Of a DNA stretch of 64,000 nt, positions 23,521 through 36,340 are shown piece after piece (position 1 is the stretch's first letter; each line of letters starts with the position of its first letter). Below the pieces are notes generated by a model. The model did no database searches, was not told where the DNA came from, and saw nothing but the letters and a program-made list of their open reading frames with translations. Source of the stretch: Dryas octopetala (taxonomy: Eukaryota; Streptophyta; Magnoliopsida; Rosales; Rosaceae); NCBI GenBank assembly GCA_963921425.1, contig OY992838.1, forward strand, positions 20,749,861 through 20,813,860, read 5' to 3'. A program made the translations under genes and the position numbers.

Positions 23521-24435
23521 GAAGACAGTAAAGCATTTAAGTACAGCTGAAAAAAAGCATATATTATTCACTAGTATGACATCAAGCTAACAATACATCA
23601 TTGACGATGTATATTAATTAGAGAAAAGGCTTAAGTTTGAAAGGAATGAAAGAGCAAATTAGCAAAACATGTATATGCAGAGATGTATATTAAAGAACCA
23701 AAAATAGCTTAGGCATGTTAGCTATTAGGGAGATAATTAGTTGGAGCTTAAGCTAAACTGGGTTTCTTGGCAATTTGGAAGCTGGCTGCAAGTTCCTTTA
23801 GCTTTCCTGGAGATCTGTGAATTACTAGCAGCTGATCAAGTGAAGTTGTGGTGTGTGTTGTGTGTTGTGTGAGGAGGTAGCTTAATTGTGTTGCGTGTTG
23901 GTGATTGCCTAAAAGAAATGGGTAAGAGTAGGATTAATTCTTTGGGACTTAATGAGAAACCGAGATGCAGAGGAATGTTAAATTCTTTTTGGTCAAAGGT
24001 ACAAAAAGCAGAGGGGTTTCTCTCAAGTCAAGTTGCAGGCATCTTCGTGGAAAGAGCTTTACAATAATTAATATCTTTCAAGGCCACTTGTATGACTTGG
24101 TTTACTGTCTTCTTATTGCAACTTGTGAGCTATCATCCGAACAATATTTAGGCATGGCCCGCCACCTAAATACTTAAACAGGGTCTGAATTCACACCTCA
24201 AGTGGGTTTTTTGCATAGAAAACAAATCTGATTAAAAAATATAGCATTGATGTATAATAACTTTTCTTTTCGGGGCTTAGGCCCACCACAACAGTACCAA
24301 AAATAAAATAAAATTTAGGTAATTTGTATTGGTAGTGTTTCAATAAACACTGAAATGTTTATGATCATAATTATATAGTTAAACGAGTTCTGACTTAGTT
24401 CATTTTTTACAAGATTATTTTTTTAATAAAAATCT
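23521..24435. repeat. TNL upstream duplication, copy B
   Basis: This is the direct-orientation copy of 19191-19990 (see copy A). On the minus strand it would have served a TNL lying to its left, in the place now occupied by the NB-ARC scrap and the composite foldback element. There is no open gene here. Confidence 0.75.
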
Positions 24436-26194
24436 AATAGTTAAACGGTTCGAATCATTAGACGATTACCCATTAAGTACCAGAATGCTAGTTTTGTTGT
24501 TTTTAAGAGTATATATTTTTGATGAGTCCACCGTTACTATGCTCCAAAGATACAAAGCTGATCAATAAAATGTATGAACAACCCAAAAGCCTTGGTTTCC
24601 AGAATAACACTCATGTAATTGTTGTAACTGATCATCAAGAGGACGTTGACATATATCTATACTGCTTTTGCTTTTGCTTTTGGTCAATGGTAGAAGGGTT
24701 TAGTGGGGTCCTCCACAGTCCTCTGATCAAGTTCAAGGCAACTTCCACCTCCTATCCTGGCAAAGGCAAAGTTACAAGTTGCCTCGATCAATTAGTGGTG
24801 TCAATTAATGGTCGTCAATTGTGGTCTCCTCAATTTGCCCTTTAAATTTTAAAATGATCCACTTTCCTCCCTAAATTTTTATTTAGTGTTTTGAATGTTT
24901 CTTAACTGCTAGATTTAATTTCCAATAAATTATGGCCACGTATCAAGCACTTAACTACATTTTAAGGGGAATAATCATTAGTCCACACTTTAATAATACC
25001 CCTTGATTTGTGCTACTTAATTAACCCTCCAAAATGGGCTACGTCATTTGTGACCACTCCATTTTCCAACATCTAATGTAATTTACTTTGATAGCTCAGG
25101 TCATGCCTACTTTCCATATTTGTGAAATAAATTTTCTATTAAGCGATACATATGCTTATTTTAAATCTTGAAAATGTTTCTTCAACTTTTTATCAAGAAT
25201 GTCCAAAGTAATCCTTTCTATGCGAAGAAAGTTGTTTGAAAAGAATGTCCCATTTTACAAATTACACCACTTTTGAGAATGAGATATCAAAATTCTACTA
25301 AAAAGTCACTTTAGGTTGGTGCCTTGTATGGTTACAAAAATCATACCTCTTTACTTAGCATTATTGTGTGTTGTATATTACATTATTACTATATTTGATT
25401 GTTTGAAATTTGCTACATTGATAACCATTTTTAACTAATTTTGTTGGTTGAAAATGGAGTAAAAGTTCAAAACACTTAAATGGTCTTTTCCGTAGGAATC
25501 TTTGATTTCACATTACCACACACTTTTGAGTTTTGAGAATGAGAGATTGTTAAAAAACTCTACTGAACTCACTTTTTGTCGGTGTGGCTTGTATTCTCAT
25601 CAAAACCATCTCTCTTTCCTTAGCATCATTGTCCTTGGCTGTTTCTCGTTCAATTAGTGCTGGTGTTTGTTTGTTTGTTTGAAAGGCATTTTAGTTAATA
25701 TTCTACTTGATATTCTAACCCAACCAAACTCAACCATAAATGAATCTGAGTATTGCTAGAGATCTCGAATTTAAACCCACCCAATCATCAAAAAATCCCT
25801 TATTCATCTTGGCAAACCGACCGTAATCCAGCCATTCAAGAACTTAAAAGACAAAACAATTGGCCACCATAGTCCCACTCGAGTCACATGAGCTCCTCCT
25901 TTTGCCAAAGGGCCAAATACCACCATTTGCATCACTTCCTCTTTCCTAGAATATTAGTTGATCCCCAAAAACAAATTGCCCTACATCACCTCAAGTATTT
26001 GCCTTTTTTTTCTCTAACAATATAAAACCAACATAAAAAGACAGAAATACTCTAATTTTTAAAAGACAATGTGACAAACATAACTGACATAGCAAAGTTA
26101 AAATGGATGCAAAGTTCAAATGGGTAAAATGGGAAAATGGTCCCCTTATATATATATAACACAAAATTTTCATTAAAAAAAATGCATGCACTTC
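24436..26194. other. AT-rich intergenic DNA with repeat traces
   Basis: No gene is seen. 24662-24735 matches the TNL flank at 13735-13800. An imperfect direct repeat of about 100 bp pairs 25268-25366 with 25531-25632 (both contain TTTTGAGAATGAGA and end near TTAGCAT). Confidence 0.5.
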
Positions 26195-26614
26195 TGATGC
26201 AGGACAGAAGCAAGGGCTGCTGTCTTGCTGCTATATTGGGGCAAAAGTCTAGAACAGGTCGATCTTCCAGCAACAAACAGTAGAGATAATAGAGATTTAA
26301 GCTATAGAATCAAAGATGGAACATTGATAGATGAGTTCTAGGGTTTAGGAGCCCAAAAGAAACTCTCATCTCTGAATTCTCAGAAAAAATATAATGCATA
26401 AACTGTCTATTACAACCTAAGCCTTTAGCTTATATAGGGAAACATAAACCTAAGATGACTAGGAAAGCATAAACCTAAACTAACTAGGAAAACATAAAGG
26501 CAATTCCTTAATGATTAACATCTAATAATCAAGAAACTAGACTCCTAATCAAACTAGGACATGAAAATTGGAAAGTTACTAAATTTGGAAACCCTAGCAG
26601 ATGCTCCTGCATCA
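26195..26614 (-). mobile_element. Solo LTR, 420 bp, with 5-bp target duplication
   Basis: The segment starts TGATGCAGGA and ends TCCTGCATCA, giving the TG...CA ends of an LTR with a 10-bp terminal inverted repeat. It is flanked on both sides by ACTTC (26190-26194 and 26615-26619). On the minus strand it has a TATA-like motif (CTATATAAG near 26430). There is no internal retrotransposon sequence and no second LTR nearby. It is most likely a solo LTR left by recombination between the two LTRs of a retrotransposon. Confidence 0.85.
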
Positions 26615-26619
26615 ACTTC

Positions 26620-27589
26620 ATTTAACAAGGAATCAAAATATTACATGACGCTCAAATCAGTGATCAGGTCCTAGTTAATGGCGAAGCAAAGTGGATCTTT
26701 AATTTCACCCCTCAAATGCACATTAGAGACCGCTTCAGGATGCACATCAAATTCATGTGCTTTAAAGTAAAAACATCGTTCACCACTGTTTCTGCATTGG
26801 GTACACATGTTCCCCAAAAACTTAATTTTCAGTTCATAAGTGATGGTAATATGGTTCAATTGAAATATTGGTTCCCACAGGCCACAGCTCATAAAGAAAT
26901 GCAGCTACCTTACCTGTTAGCATGGTCTTCACAAGACATTATGATCTTGATATAATTGTAGTTCCTCTGGATAGCTTATGTATGTACCATGAAACTGTGT
27001 AAACTGAAGAAAGTATATAAAAATATATAAGAAACCAAACACATGTGAGAGATATAGGTTCATAGTATAGCTATTGTACTAGCATCAAGTTGTTGACCAA
27101 AGTAGTTACACATTATTCAGTTACTCAAGGCAACAATGAAATCTGCTAAGAATGCAATGCAAGGTTAATTTTGCACCAAATTACAACAACTTAGTGTTCC
27201 TTAAAATTCTCTATAACAACACAACAGTCCATACTGTACAAGTATCATTTTATTATAATTGTAACAGTGCAAGGGTACTGATAGCGTACATAATCTAGAA
27301 TTACTACCAAAAATATGAAATGCTTTTGGTTTCTTTTAGAAAATACTTATTAACTTCATATCGGAATGCTAGTTTTGCAAGTAAAACTAGAGTATTTTTG
27401 AAAATATGTTTCTGATCAAGTTCACTATCACTATGCTGCAAAGATACGAGCTATCTTATATAGTAATGAACGTCCCTGTAATAGAAACAAGAGTGAGGGT
27501 GACCTAATAGTTAAACTTCAGACAAGAGGGCCAGAGAAAATAAAGAATGCAAAAGTCCACATAACAGCAGAGGGGTCATTTACCATTCT
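26620..27589. other. Intergenic DNA, no gene recognised
   Basis: AT-rich sequence. Short open frames near 26671-26955 on both strands lack recognisable domains and are not called. Confidence 0.4.
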
Positions 27590-29400
27590 ACAACTCATTG
27601 GCTCTGTACTCACTTTTTTCATAGATCTGGACAAGAATTTACTTAAAGACCCCCAAACCACATCACAATTCACATCCATGAGAAAATAAATCTTTAATAT
27701 TGTTTAAAAGATCATTGCAGTTATGTTACAGAAGTTCTACTCACATCATTCTTCTCCAAACACTCCATCTCCCCCACACTTTTCTGCACACTCTTAAGAC
27801 TTTCGCAGTCTTTAAGATTCAAGACAATAACCCTTTTTTGAGAACTCCAAGGGATTGATGAATCCAACTAAATTTTTTCATCCTTCAAGATCTATACCCT
27901 CAAGATTGTGAACACCTGCAAATGTCTGAGGTCTAACAATGTTTCGAGACTGGCAGAATTTGATGAACTCCAACTTGTCAAAATAATGCTCAATACATAT
28001 AAAATCAAAACAGTGAGCCACCACACAAAACAGACAATTTACTGTTAAAAGAAAAAAAGAATAGTAGATTGTTAACTAGTCATACCTTTATTCCCTTTCC
28101 AAAGTCGTTCAATGTTGCTGTGGCACAAGTTCAATAAGTTCGTCTGGTTGGAAATTCTGTGGGAGAGATCTTAAGAGTTACCCACTCCATTTGAGGAGTC
28201 TCAAGGAATTAGAAAGAAAACTGAGGCCTTGGAGAAGGCGCACATTACGAATTTAGAGAAAACATTGAGACAAATTTGAGAAGGCTCCTGGGTTCCAATG
28301 AGCCACTTCTAATTATAAAAAGTTCATAACTATGCCTTGAACTGCTTCTATTCCCTAAGAATATATGAAGAACAAGGAAAATGCCACTGGACCTAAGGAG
28401 ATTACTTGAATGAAATGAAAGTGCTTATGGTTACATTTTCCCACATAACTAAACTCTTAGCTTATTTTTCATCAGCACATTGTAGGTGTCATCATGAGAC
28501 TGTAACCTACCACGTTTTCCTGGACCATAAACAGCTTTCGACGAACTATTCCCACCCCATTTCTTGTAGAGCACATCATGCATCCACAATTCGTTGTTGG
28601 AAATAGTAATGAGATATTTATCAGCGAGAATACTAAAACCGATGTCAGGGTAAAGCTGACAATGCTCTAGTAATTCAGTTACATGATTCCTATTCTTCCC
28701 CTTGTACAAAAATTTATTTTTCTGTTTCCCCTAGTCCGTCAAAACTTATCTGAATCGCATTGATAATTCTTCTTTCTGGTTTATTCTTTAGCCTATCTAT
28801 TGCACTTCTCCATGTGTTGGTACTTCTACCACATAGAAAGGAACTTATAACCACAAGAACTAATGGAAGGCCATGAGCATATGCGACGATATAGCTGCAC
28901 AGCTCCAAATAACTTCAAGTGGGCGGCTGTTCTTAAAAGCTTTCAAACCCAAAAGTTGAAGAGCTTCATCATAATATAACCCAGGAGCCTCGTATATTCA
29001 ATCAACACCTTGTGTCTTCAAAAAATGTTCATCAGTACCCGTCATGATAATTCTACTCCCTGCACCAAACCAGTTACAATTTCCAGCCAATTTTTCTAAG
29101 CGTTTTCATTGATCTGCATCATGAACAACAATAAGAAACCTTATCATAACCATTTTTCTATCATAGCAGCTCCGGGATATTCATCCTCTATGTTTCCAAT
29201 TTTTTCCATCAGAACCCTGGGGAGAAGTTTTGCTTGAAAAGAAACTAGACCATCTTTTTTAGACATTTCTCTAACATTGGAAATAAATAAAATAAAAAAA
29301 AAAAAAAAAAATGCCAGCTAGGGTCAAAAGCTTGAAAAAATTGATCATAAACAGTTGGAGAACTGTTGTCTTACCTATTTCTTGCATCCCATGGATCTGT
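27590..29400 (-). pseudogene. TNL-3: degenerate NBS-LRR resistance gene
   Basis: Read on the minus strand, a P-loop remnant lies near 29365-29395 (IHGMQEIGKTTV). It is followed by remnants of kinase-2, RNBS-B (GAGSRIIMT near 29045) and GLPL (AYAHGLPLVLVVISSFLCG, 28840-28890). A winged-helix/MHD portion follows (NNELWMHDVLYKKWGG, 28545-28605). LRR exon traces occur at 28085-28200 and 27590-27840. The stretch 27596-27690 is clearly similar to TNL-2 exon 4 near 15740-15840. Frame breaks are frequent. No TIR exon is found to the right. It belongs to the TNL cluster but to a more diverged branch than TNL-1, -2 and -4. Confidence 0.85.
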
Positions 29401-30048
29401 AAGAATTGGAACTACACTTGCACAACTTTTGTATTTGAGCTGCCACAGCACCACTCAAACACAATAGACTTAGACTTCTGGAGAAGGCAAAACTTTAATT
29501 GAATTACATGCTGCAAATTATTAACATTGCAAAACATTGCTCTTATTTATACTATAAAAAAGCACAAGACCATTATCTGGATACTGTTTTAAAGATATAC
29601 AAAATGCTTACAATAATGTTCTAGTTAAGTTTGAATAACTACGACAATACCTTCTGGAGGAAAATCCATTGACCTTGTGAAGATAACATCAAGTACATGG
29701 CCAAAATAAAATGCAACCAGAAATCACTAGCTGCAGCTTCAAGTGGGATACATCCTATGAAAAGCCTCTGCGGCTCTGCCTATACTTAGCAACGCCCTAT
29801 CACTGCATGTTTTATCGAAATATTTCTTAAATATGTGTAGCCGATCAGATATACGACAAAACTTGAACCAATTTACTTATGCGGAACCCCCATTAATGGT
29901 TAATGTTGTGTTTTCTTTTACTGTAATCACCGATTATCAAAGAAAAAATTTATAAAGCCATACAAATGTGTTTTTGATATGACAGATAAGTTTCAGACCT
30001 TGAAGAAACACTATATATTATAGAGATACAGTTGAAAGTTCATATCTT
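29401..30048. other. Intergenic DNA between TNL-3 and the Copia element
   Basis: AT-rich. No gene is recognised in it. Confidence 0.4.
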
Positions 30049-30053
30049 GTTAG

Positions 30054-30413
30054 TGTTGAATTTACTGAATAGTGTACCTGGAATGTAACCAGGAATGTAA
30101 GCAAGAATGGTACTGGGGTTACAGAGAGAATTTCAGAGCAATGAGAGAAGGAAGAAGATGATGCACGAGAAAGGCATGCTCACATGTGCAAGATGCACAC
30201 ACCAGCAAAAACTATATTCCATTCCAAAATTCTGTTATACAAAACGACATAGTATCAATCAAATATGACCGTTGCCACACACGAGCCTATGAGCTCTTAC
30301 AGCAATACAAGCACTACCCTATGAGGCAATGCCAACTAAGCAACGACACTTTAATTAACAAGCTAAAAACAGAAAACTTGGTTATCAGGCAAATGCCTTA
30401 ATCAACTCTAATA
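30054..30413 (-). repeat. Copia 3' LTR
   Basis: 360 bp, one mismatch to the LTR at 34662-35021. Confidence 0.97.
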
Positions 30414-33400
30414 CTCCCTTCTAAGGATTTGACTGATATCACTCCAAGGTGATTCCTCAGTTCATAGAATCTTTCTCTAGGAAGAGTCTTGGTGAAAATG
30501 TCAGCCAATTGTTCCTCACTCTTGCAATACAGTAACTCAATCTCTCCTTCATTAATGGCATCTCTAATGAAATGGTACTTCCTCTTAATATGTTTGGACC
30601 TCTGATGAAAAACAGGATTCTTAGTCATAGCTATAGCAGATGTATTGTCACACATAAGTGGGGTTGCTTCCATTTGTTCCTCACCAAAATCGTGTAACAC
30701 AAATCTCAACCATATGGCTTGTGTTGTTGCTTCTGCAGCACTGACATACTCAGCCTCTGCTGTTGATCGATAGTGCCACACTGTGTTGTTTCACAGATGC
30801 CCAAGAGAAAGCTCCACTTCCAAATGAGAATGCATAACCTGAGGTAGACTTCATGTCATCCTCATCTCCTCCCCAATCACTGTCACAATACCCTATTAGG
30901 ACTGCAGCAGTGTCTTTCTTGTACTGGATGCCAAAATCCAAAGTTCCCTGTATATATCTCAGCACCCTCTTTGCAGTACCAATGTGCTTCATTGATGGAC
31001 AATGCATGAATCGAGCTAAGAGGCTTGCAGCAAACATGATGTCTGGTCTTGTAGCTGTCAAATAGAGTAAACTTCCCACCATTCTCCTGTATTGTTCTTC
31101 ATTAGCTGGCTTGCTTCCATCATTCTTCTTGAGTTTATCAGTTGTTGCTAGAGGTGTAGAGACAGCCTTGCAATCTCTCAAACCAAATTTTTCTAACAAA
31201 CTTTGAGCATACTTTTTTTTATGAATGAAAATGCTCCCTTCTAATTGGATTACACCAATTCCTAGAAAATGATGTAGCAGTCCCAAATCAGTCATCTCAT
31301 ACCTATTCATCATTTCTGCCTTGAAGTCTTCAAGCATGTTCATGCTACTGCCAGTATAGACTATGTCATCCACATAAAGTGAGACAATGAGTGTTCCATG
31401 GTTTTCTTTGTTCTTAACATAAAGAGTAGCTTCACTTGGGCTCTTCTCGAATCCACACTGCATCAAATATGTGTCAATGTTGCTGTACCAGGCCCTTGGT
31501 GCTTGCTTTAGACCATAGAGAGCCTTGTGCAGCCTATATACTTTGTCTTCCTGGCCTTTAATAGTGAAACCATCAGGTTGATCTACATAAACTTCCTCTT
31601 CTAACTCTCCATTTAGAAAAGCAGATTTGACATCTAATTGATAGAGCTTCCAACCCTTTTGAGCTGATAAAGCAATTAAGGTTCTAATGGTGTCAAGCCT
31701 TGCCACAGGGGCAAATGTTTCATTGAAGTCAATCCCTGGTTTTTGTGTATAACCTTTGGCTACTAACCTAGCCTTGTGCTTCTGTATTGACCCATCAAGA
31801 TTGAGTTTAGTCTTGAATATCCATTTTACACCAACAATTGGTTTGTTCCCTGGCCTATCAACCAGCTGCCAAGTTTGATTTTTCTCAATCATTTCAATTT
31901 CATTTTCCATAGCCTTCTGCCATGCCTTGTCTTTTGCTGCTTCAATATAGGTTTCTGGTTCCACAATGCTCATTTTACAGTGAGCAAATACTTCATCAAG
32001 ACTTCTCCACTTCTTTGGAGTAGAGTCATATATGCTTGCAGGGTCAATTTCAGTTGCTGCAGCAGGTGATGAAAGTGAAGTACTAGGACTTAGATTAGCA
32101 TTAGGAGATGCAATTGGATTGAAAGGACTCTGTGGAGTTGGACACAAGACTTCATGCTCAGAATCAGTTTCTGCAGTAGGAGAATCCTCTTCATCACTCC
32201 AAGGAACTGATATGTATTCAGTGGACTTTGATTCCCAATTCCACATTGCTGTCTCTTCAAAAATCACACTTCTAGAGACTATCACTTTATTGCTTTTGAG
32301 ATCAAACACCTTATAACCTTTCTCTCTAGTTCCATATCCAACAAAAATTCCTTTCTGACTTGTATCATCCAGCTTGTGTCTCAATTGAGTAGGAATATGT
32401 GTATAACACATTGAACCAAAGATTCTCAGATGCTTCACTCCTGGCTTTCTTCCACTGAAAACTTCAAATGGAGTTTGACCAATCAAGGCTCGAGTAGGGC
32501 ATCTATTTAGAAGATACACAGCAGTGTTAACTGCTTCCCCCCAAAACTAAGTAGGTAGTTTCTTCTCTTGCAACATAGCCCTTGCCATCTCCATAATTGT
32601 CCTATTCTTCCTCTCAGCCACTCCATTCTGCTGAGGAGAATAAGCAACAGTGAGTTGCTTTTCTATTCCAAAGTCTTCACAAAACTTCTCAAACTCCATT
32701 GAGGTATACTCTCCCCCTCTGTCACTTCTTACTTTCTTCATTTTGTAACCACACTGAAGTTCCACCATTGCTTTAAATTTTCTGAATACAGAGAACACAT
32801 CTGACTTTTGTCTCAAAAAGTATACCCAGCACATTCTTGATTTGTCATCAATGAATGTGAGGAAATACTTGTTTCCTCCCAAGGTTTCTGACATTGGTCC
32901 ACAGACATCTGTGTGAACCAATTCTAGCAGATCAATAGCTCTAACAGTCTTCCCTTTATCAAATGCTTCCCTGTGACTTTTGCTCAAAGCACATCCTTCA
33001 CAAACATGCTCTCCTTTTGTGAGCTTTGGTAAGCCAATCACCATTTCTTTGTCCTGCAATTGCAGCATGCTCTCGAAATTCAAATGGCCAAGTCTTTTAT
33101 GCCATTTCCAGTTTGAACCAGTCACTGTGGCCTTCTTTGCCATCATTGGACTTATGTCCTCGAGTACAAGTGGGAAACACCTATTCCCTTTCATTTGAAC
33201 TGCTGCCACAGGAGCTTTCATACTCTTATCTTCATAAATGGTCACCATGTACTCACCAAATACCAGCCAATAACCATGCTCCACCATCTGTCCAACACTG
33301 AGAAGATTTTCATCTAATCCTGGCACAATCATAACTTCTGTGATATACCTTGTTCCCCCCTTAGTTTGCACAGGCAAGACTCCCTTCCCAGTTGATTCCA

Positions 33401-34568
33401 CAATGTCTCCAGTCCCCATCTTTATTTTGCATTTCATACTTCTGTCAATGTTGATCAGAAGTGACTCATGGCTAGTCATATGATTGCTGCAGCCACTATC
33501 TAAATACCAAACACCTTGCTCTTTCTCCACAGAGGCTTTGTGGCATGCATAGAACATGGTGGCAGGCTTATGGACTTGGTTTGCATAATTAGCAATCTGT
33601 CCCTTCTTGTGTGGTTGATGGCAATCTTTCATTACATGCCCAAACCTATCACAATTGTAGCATTTCACTTTTCCCTTGAACCAGCATTCTCCATAGTGAG
33701 CTTTACCACACACTTTGCACTTTGCCTTCCCAGTGTCACCTCCTGGTCTCAAATTAGATTGAAACTTGTTATCCCATTTCTTTGGTTTTCCCTTCCAACT
33801 CTTGAAGTTTCTTTTTCCCCCATCATGATTTTGAGATTTTGCTTGATTGTTCTGTCCTTTGGAGCCAACATTCATACTAGCAAAAGCCCTTTCCACCTTC
33901 TCATCATCTTCTTCATGCCTGCTTAGCCTTAACTCATAACTTTTGAGAGAGGCAAAAACTTCATTTACAGACACAGAGTTTAAGTCACTGGTTCTTTCGA
34001 GCACCACACACATAGGATCATAGCCCTTAGTTACACTGATCAAGACCTTCTGCACCATTCTTTGTTGAGACAAACATTCACCATATTTTTCCATTTGGTT
34101 AGTTAAATCAAAGAACCGAGTAGAGTATTCAGACAAGGTTTCACTCTCCCTCATCCTCATGTATTCAAATTCCTTCCTCAGACTTTGCAATTTAACTGAC
34201 CTGGATTGTTCATCACCATGGTATTCTGCTTGTAGAAGATCCCAAGCTCCCTTGGCAGTGTCTTGGTTGATAATCCAAGAGAAAATCTCTTTGGATACAG
34301 CCCCTTGAATGATGCCCAATGCCTTTGCATCTTTCATATTCTGCTCCTCCATGTAAGCTTCCAGTTCATCCTCCTCATCAATGCTGGAGTCTCCTTTCTT
34401 CTTAGCCTTCTCCTTCCTCTTCTTTGCTTCTGGGATTGTAATCCCTTTTTCAACTAACTTCCAGATGCCATGTGACTTGAAGATAGTCACCATGCGCACC
34501 TTCCAGAATTCATACTCAGTACCATCAAAAATGGGAGCTCGTAGCTCACCACTCCCAGACCCAGCCAT
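30398..34568 (-). pseudogene. Copia gag-pol polyprotein with one stop and one frameshift
   Basis: The start Met is at 34568 (MAGSGSGELRAPIFDGTEYEFW). Domains in order: gag (UBN2-like) with a CCHC knuckle (CYNCDRFGHVMKDC), aspartic protease (WYLDSGCSNHMT), GAG-pre-integrase (HKRLGHLNF), and integrase core with HTDVCGP, SDRGGEY and PQQNGVAERKN. Reverse transcriptase ([13 protein letters not shown]) and RNase H ([26 protein letters not shown]) follow. Two lesions break the frame. One is an in-frame TAG at 32549-32547, in the integrase after QEKKLPT. The other is a shift near 30770-30776, where a duplicated ATC gives ATCGATC just before STAEAEY. The polyprotein would copy and integrate the element; this copy cannot make an intact product by itself. 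Confidence 0.95.
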
Positions 34569-34661
34569 GCCTAGATCTAGATGGTTTTGTACCTCTGTTT
34601 CACTCTAGCTCACACACACAGCACAACGCCCAGTCACAGAACCAACCTGGCTCTGATACCA

Positions 34662-35021
34662 TGTTGAATTTACTGAATAGTGTACCTGGAATGTAACCAG
34701 GAATGTAAGCAAGAATGGTACTGGGGTTACAGAGAGAATTTCAGAGCAATGAGAGAAGGAAGAAGATGATGCACGAGAAAGGCATGCTCACATGTGCAAG
34801 ATGCACACACCAGCAAAAACTATATTCCATTCCAAAATTCTGTTATACAAAACGACATAGTATCAATCAAATATGACCGTTGCCACACACGAGCCTATGA
34901 GCTCTTACAGCAATACAAGCACTACCCAATGAGGCAATGCCAACTAAGCAACGACACTTTAATTAACAAGCTAAAAACAGAAAACTTGGTTATCAGGCAA
35001 ATGCCTTAATCAACTCTAATA
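34662..35021 (-). repeat. Copia 5' LTR
   Basis: 360 bp, carrying the promoter side of the minus-strand element and adjoining the tRNA-Met primer-binding site at 34646-34661. Confidence 0.97.
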
Positions 35022-35342
35022 GTTAGCACTGTTTAGACTTGAGCAGATAGGTTTCCTTCCAAGTGCATAGAAGGCTATGTACTACATCCTTATACTTTTC
35101 GATATAAAACATTAACACAGCCTTCTAATATGGACATACAGTTGTATGAACCATCATTTCAAATATCAAAAGTTGTTCCTTGATAAGCCAGCTTTTCTCA
35201 TGAATCCTTTTTCTCTCATTAAATCTAAAATATGTTTATTGATGTAAAATTTATGTTGTCTCCTTTTTAAATATATAGCAAACCATGGAAATCAATAAAT
35301 CATGACATCCAGAAAATAAAAGTTTTGGATCAAGTATTTCCT

Positions 35343-36340
35343 TACCTCCGAAAGAAACGGAGGATTTCATTCAGTGACTCCAAAACAAAATGCAATCACC
35401 CATAAGGTATAGAGCGTACCAACAGTGCCAACCGTATAGTTCATCCAGTGTTTCCTATAAGATGGAGTTTTCAGCTTCCTATGAAGAATAAAAAGTTCAA
35501 GCAGGCTCCACCAGTTGATGCATTTATTTGGGACTTAAAGAACAGAACAGTCGAGAAAACAGGTAACCATGGCAACCCTGCACAATGTCAAGCAAAGCAA
35601 CAGTTTGGCATGCTTCCTCAACTGAACGGTCCTTCCATTGATTCAGTATAGCTTCAGCAACAGGAGCAATCCGATGCTGCAGAACAGCTGCACCAAGGGG
35701 TCCTACCAAATTGAGCCTTGTTGCAGCAGAAATAATGTCTCTCATTGTAATAAACATGTAGGCTCTTTGAGAAGTACTGCTATCTAACCCAAGCAGTCCA
35801 CATATAAACCCAAATATAGGAGCATGGTGAAAAGAAGCCACCCCAGAACTTAAAGAAGCTTCCCTTATAGATTTAAGAGATGGTATTTCTGAATAGACAG
35901 CTGCAACCACCCTCATCAATGCAGACCCTTGTGTAATCGATGCCTTTCTGCCTACTTCATTAGTTAACATTGCATCCAACATTTTTGTCAAGTTTACACC
36001 TGGTTTCCAAATCAGGTGATATTGTTGTAGAATACACAAAAGGAAAGAGTAAGCTGCCAGTATTCTCCATCAGATGGATTACTAAAGTTTTGAGATCTTC
36101 AGGATCAGTAACAATGCGAGCTTGGATTGCCGCCTCAAGATCAAAAGAATAGAATCAAGCAGTTGCCATTGGCTCCACTGTAAAAAGGACTCTGATGAAG
36201 GACGTTTCTTGTTTTCTTTGTTTATATCCATTGGAGCACAACCACCAGTTGGGAGGTTAGAATTGAGCAGTTGCCATTCGCTCTGCTGTAAAAGGGAGTC
36301 TGGCAAAGCACGCTTCCTGTTTTCTTCGTTCAACTCCATC
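35343..36340 (-). pseudogene. Urease accessory protein F (UreF) pseudogene, copy 1
   Basis: The minus-strand translation from 36024 to 35550 is a clear plant UreF C-terminal region (EVGRKASITQGSALMRVVAAVYSEIP, RDIISAATRLNLVGPLGAAVLQH, LLDIVQGCHGYLFSRLFCS). UreF works with UreD and UreG to load nickel into urease. The N-terminal frame starts at 36339 but contains two successive N-terminal segments (DSLLQQSEWQLL and ESFLQWSQWQLL). It then lacks about ten residues of the PTGGFAHSFG motif and changes frame. One extra A near 35982 shifts the frame again, and the usual stop is mutated, adding four codons. An upstream acceptor-like TTACTTACAG near 36421 suggests a copied 5' UTR intron, hence DNA-level duplication rather than a processed pseudogene. 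Confidence 0.9.

Larger units (their letters stand above)
30054..35021 (-). mobile_element. Ty1/Copia LTR retrotransposon, complete, 4968 bp
   Basis: Two 360-bp LTRs lie at 30054-30413 (3' LTR) and 34662-35021 (5' LTR), in minus-strand sense. By eye they differ at one base (CCCTATG versus CCCAATG). The target duplication GTTAG occurs at 30049-30053 and 35022-35026. A primer-binding site complementary to initiator tRNA-Met (TGGTATCAGAGCCAGG, 34661-34646) abuts the 5' LTR. A polypurine tract (AGAAGGGAG, 30422-30414) abuts the 3' LTR. In element orientation the LTR begins TATTAG and ends CAACA, a TA...CA pair rather than TG...CA. The order protease-integrase-reverse transcriptase identifies Copia. 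Confidence 0.98.

Noticed and set aside
30750..32549. Programmed stop or frameshift in the Copia polyprotein
   Set aside because: The TAG lies inside the integrase and the shift near RNase H, not at a gag-pol border, so both look like ordinary mutations.
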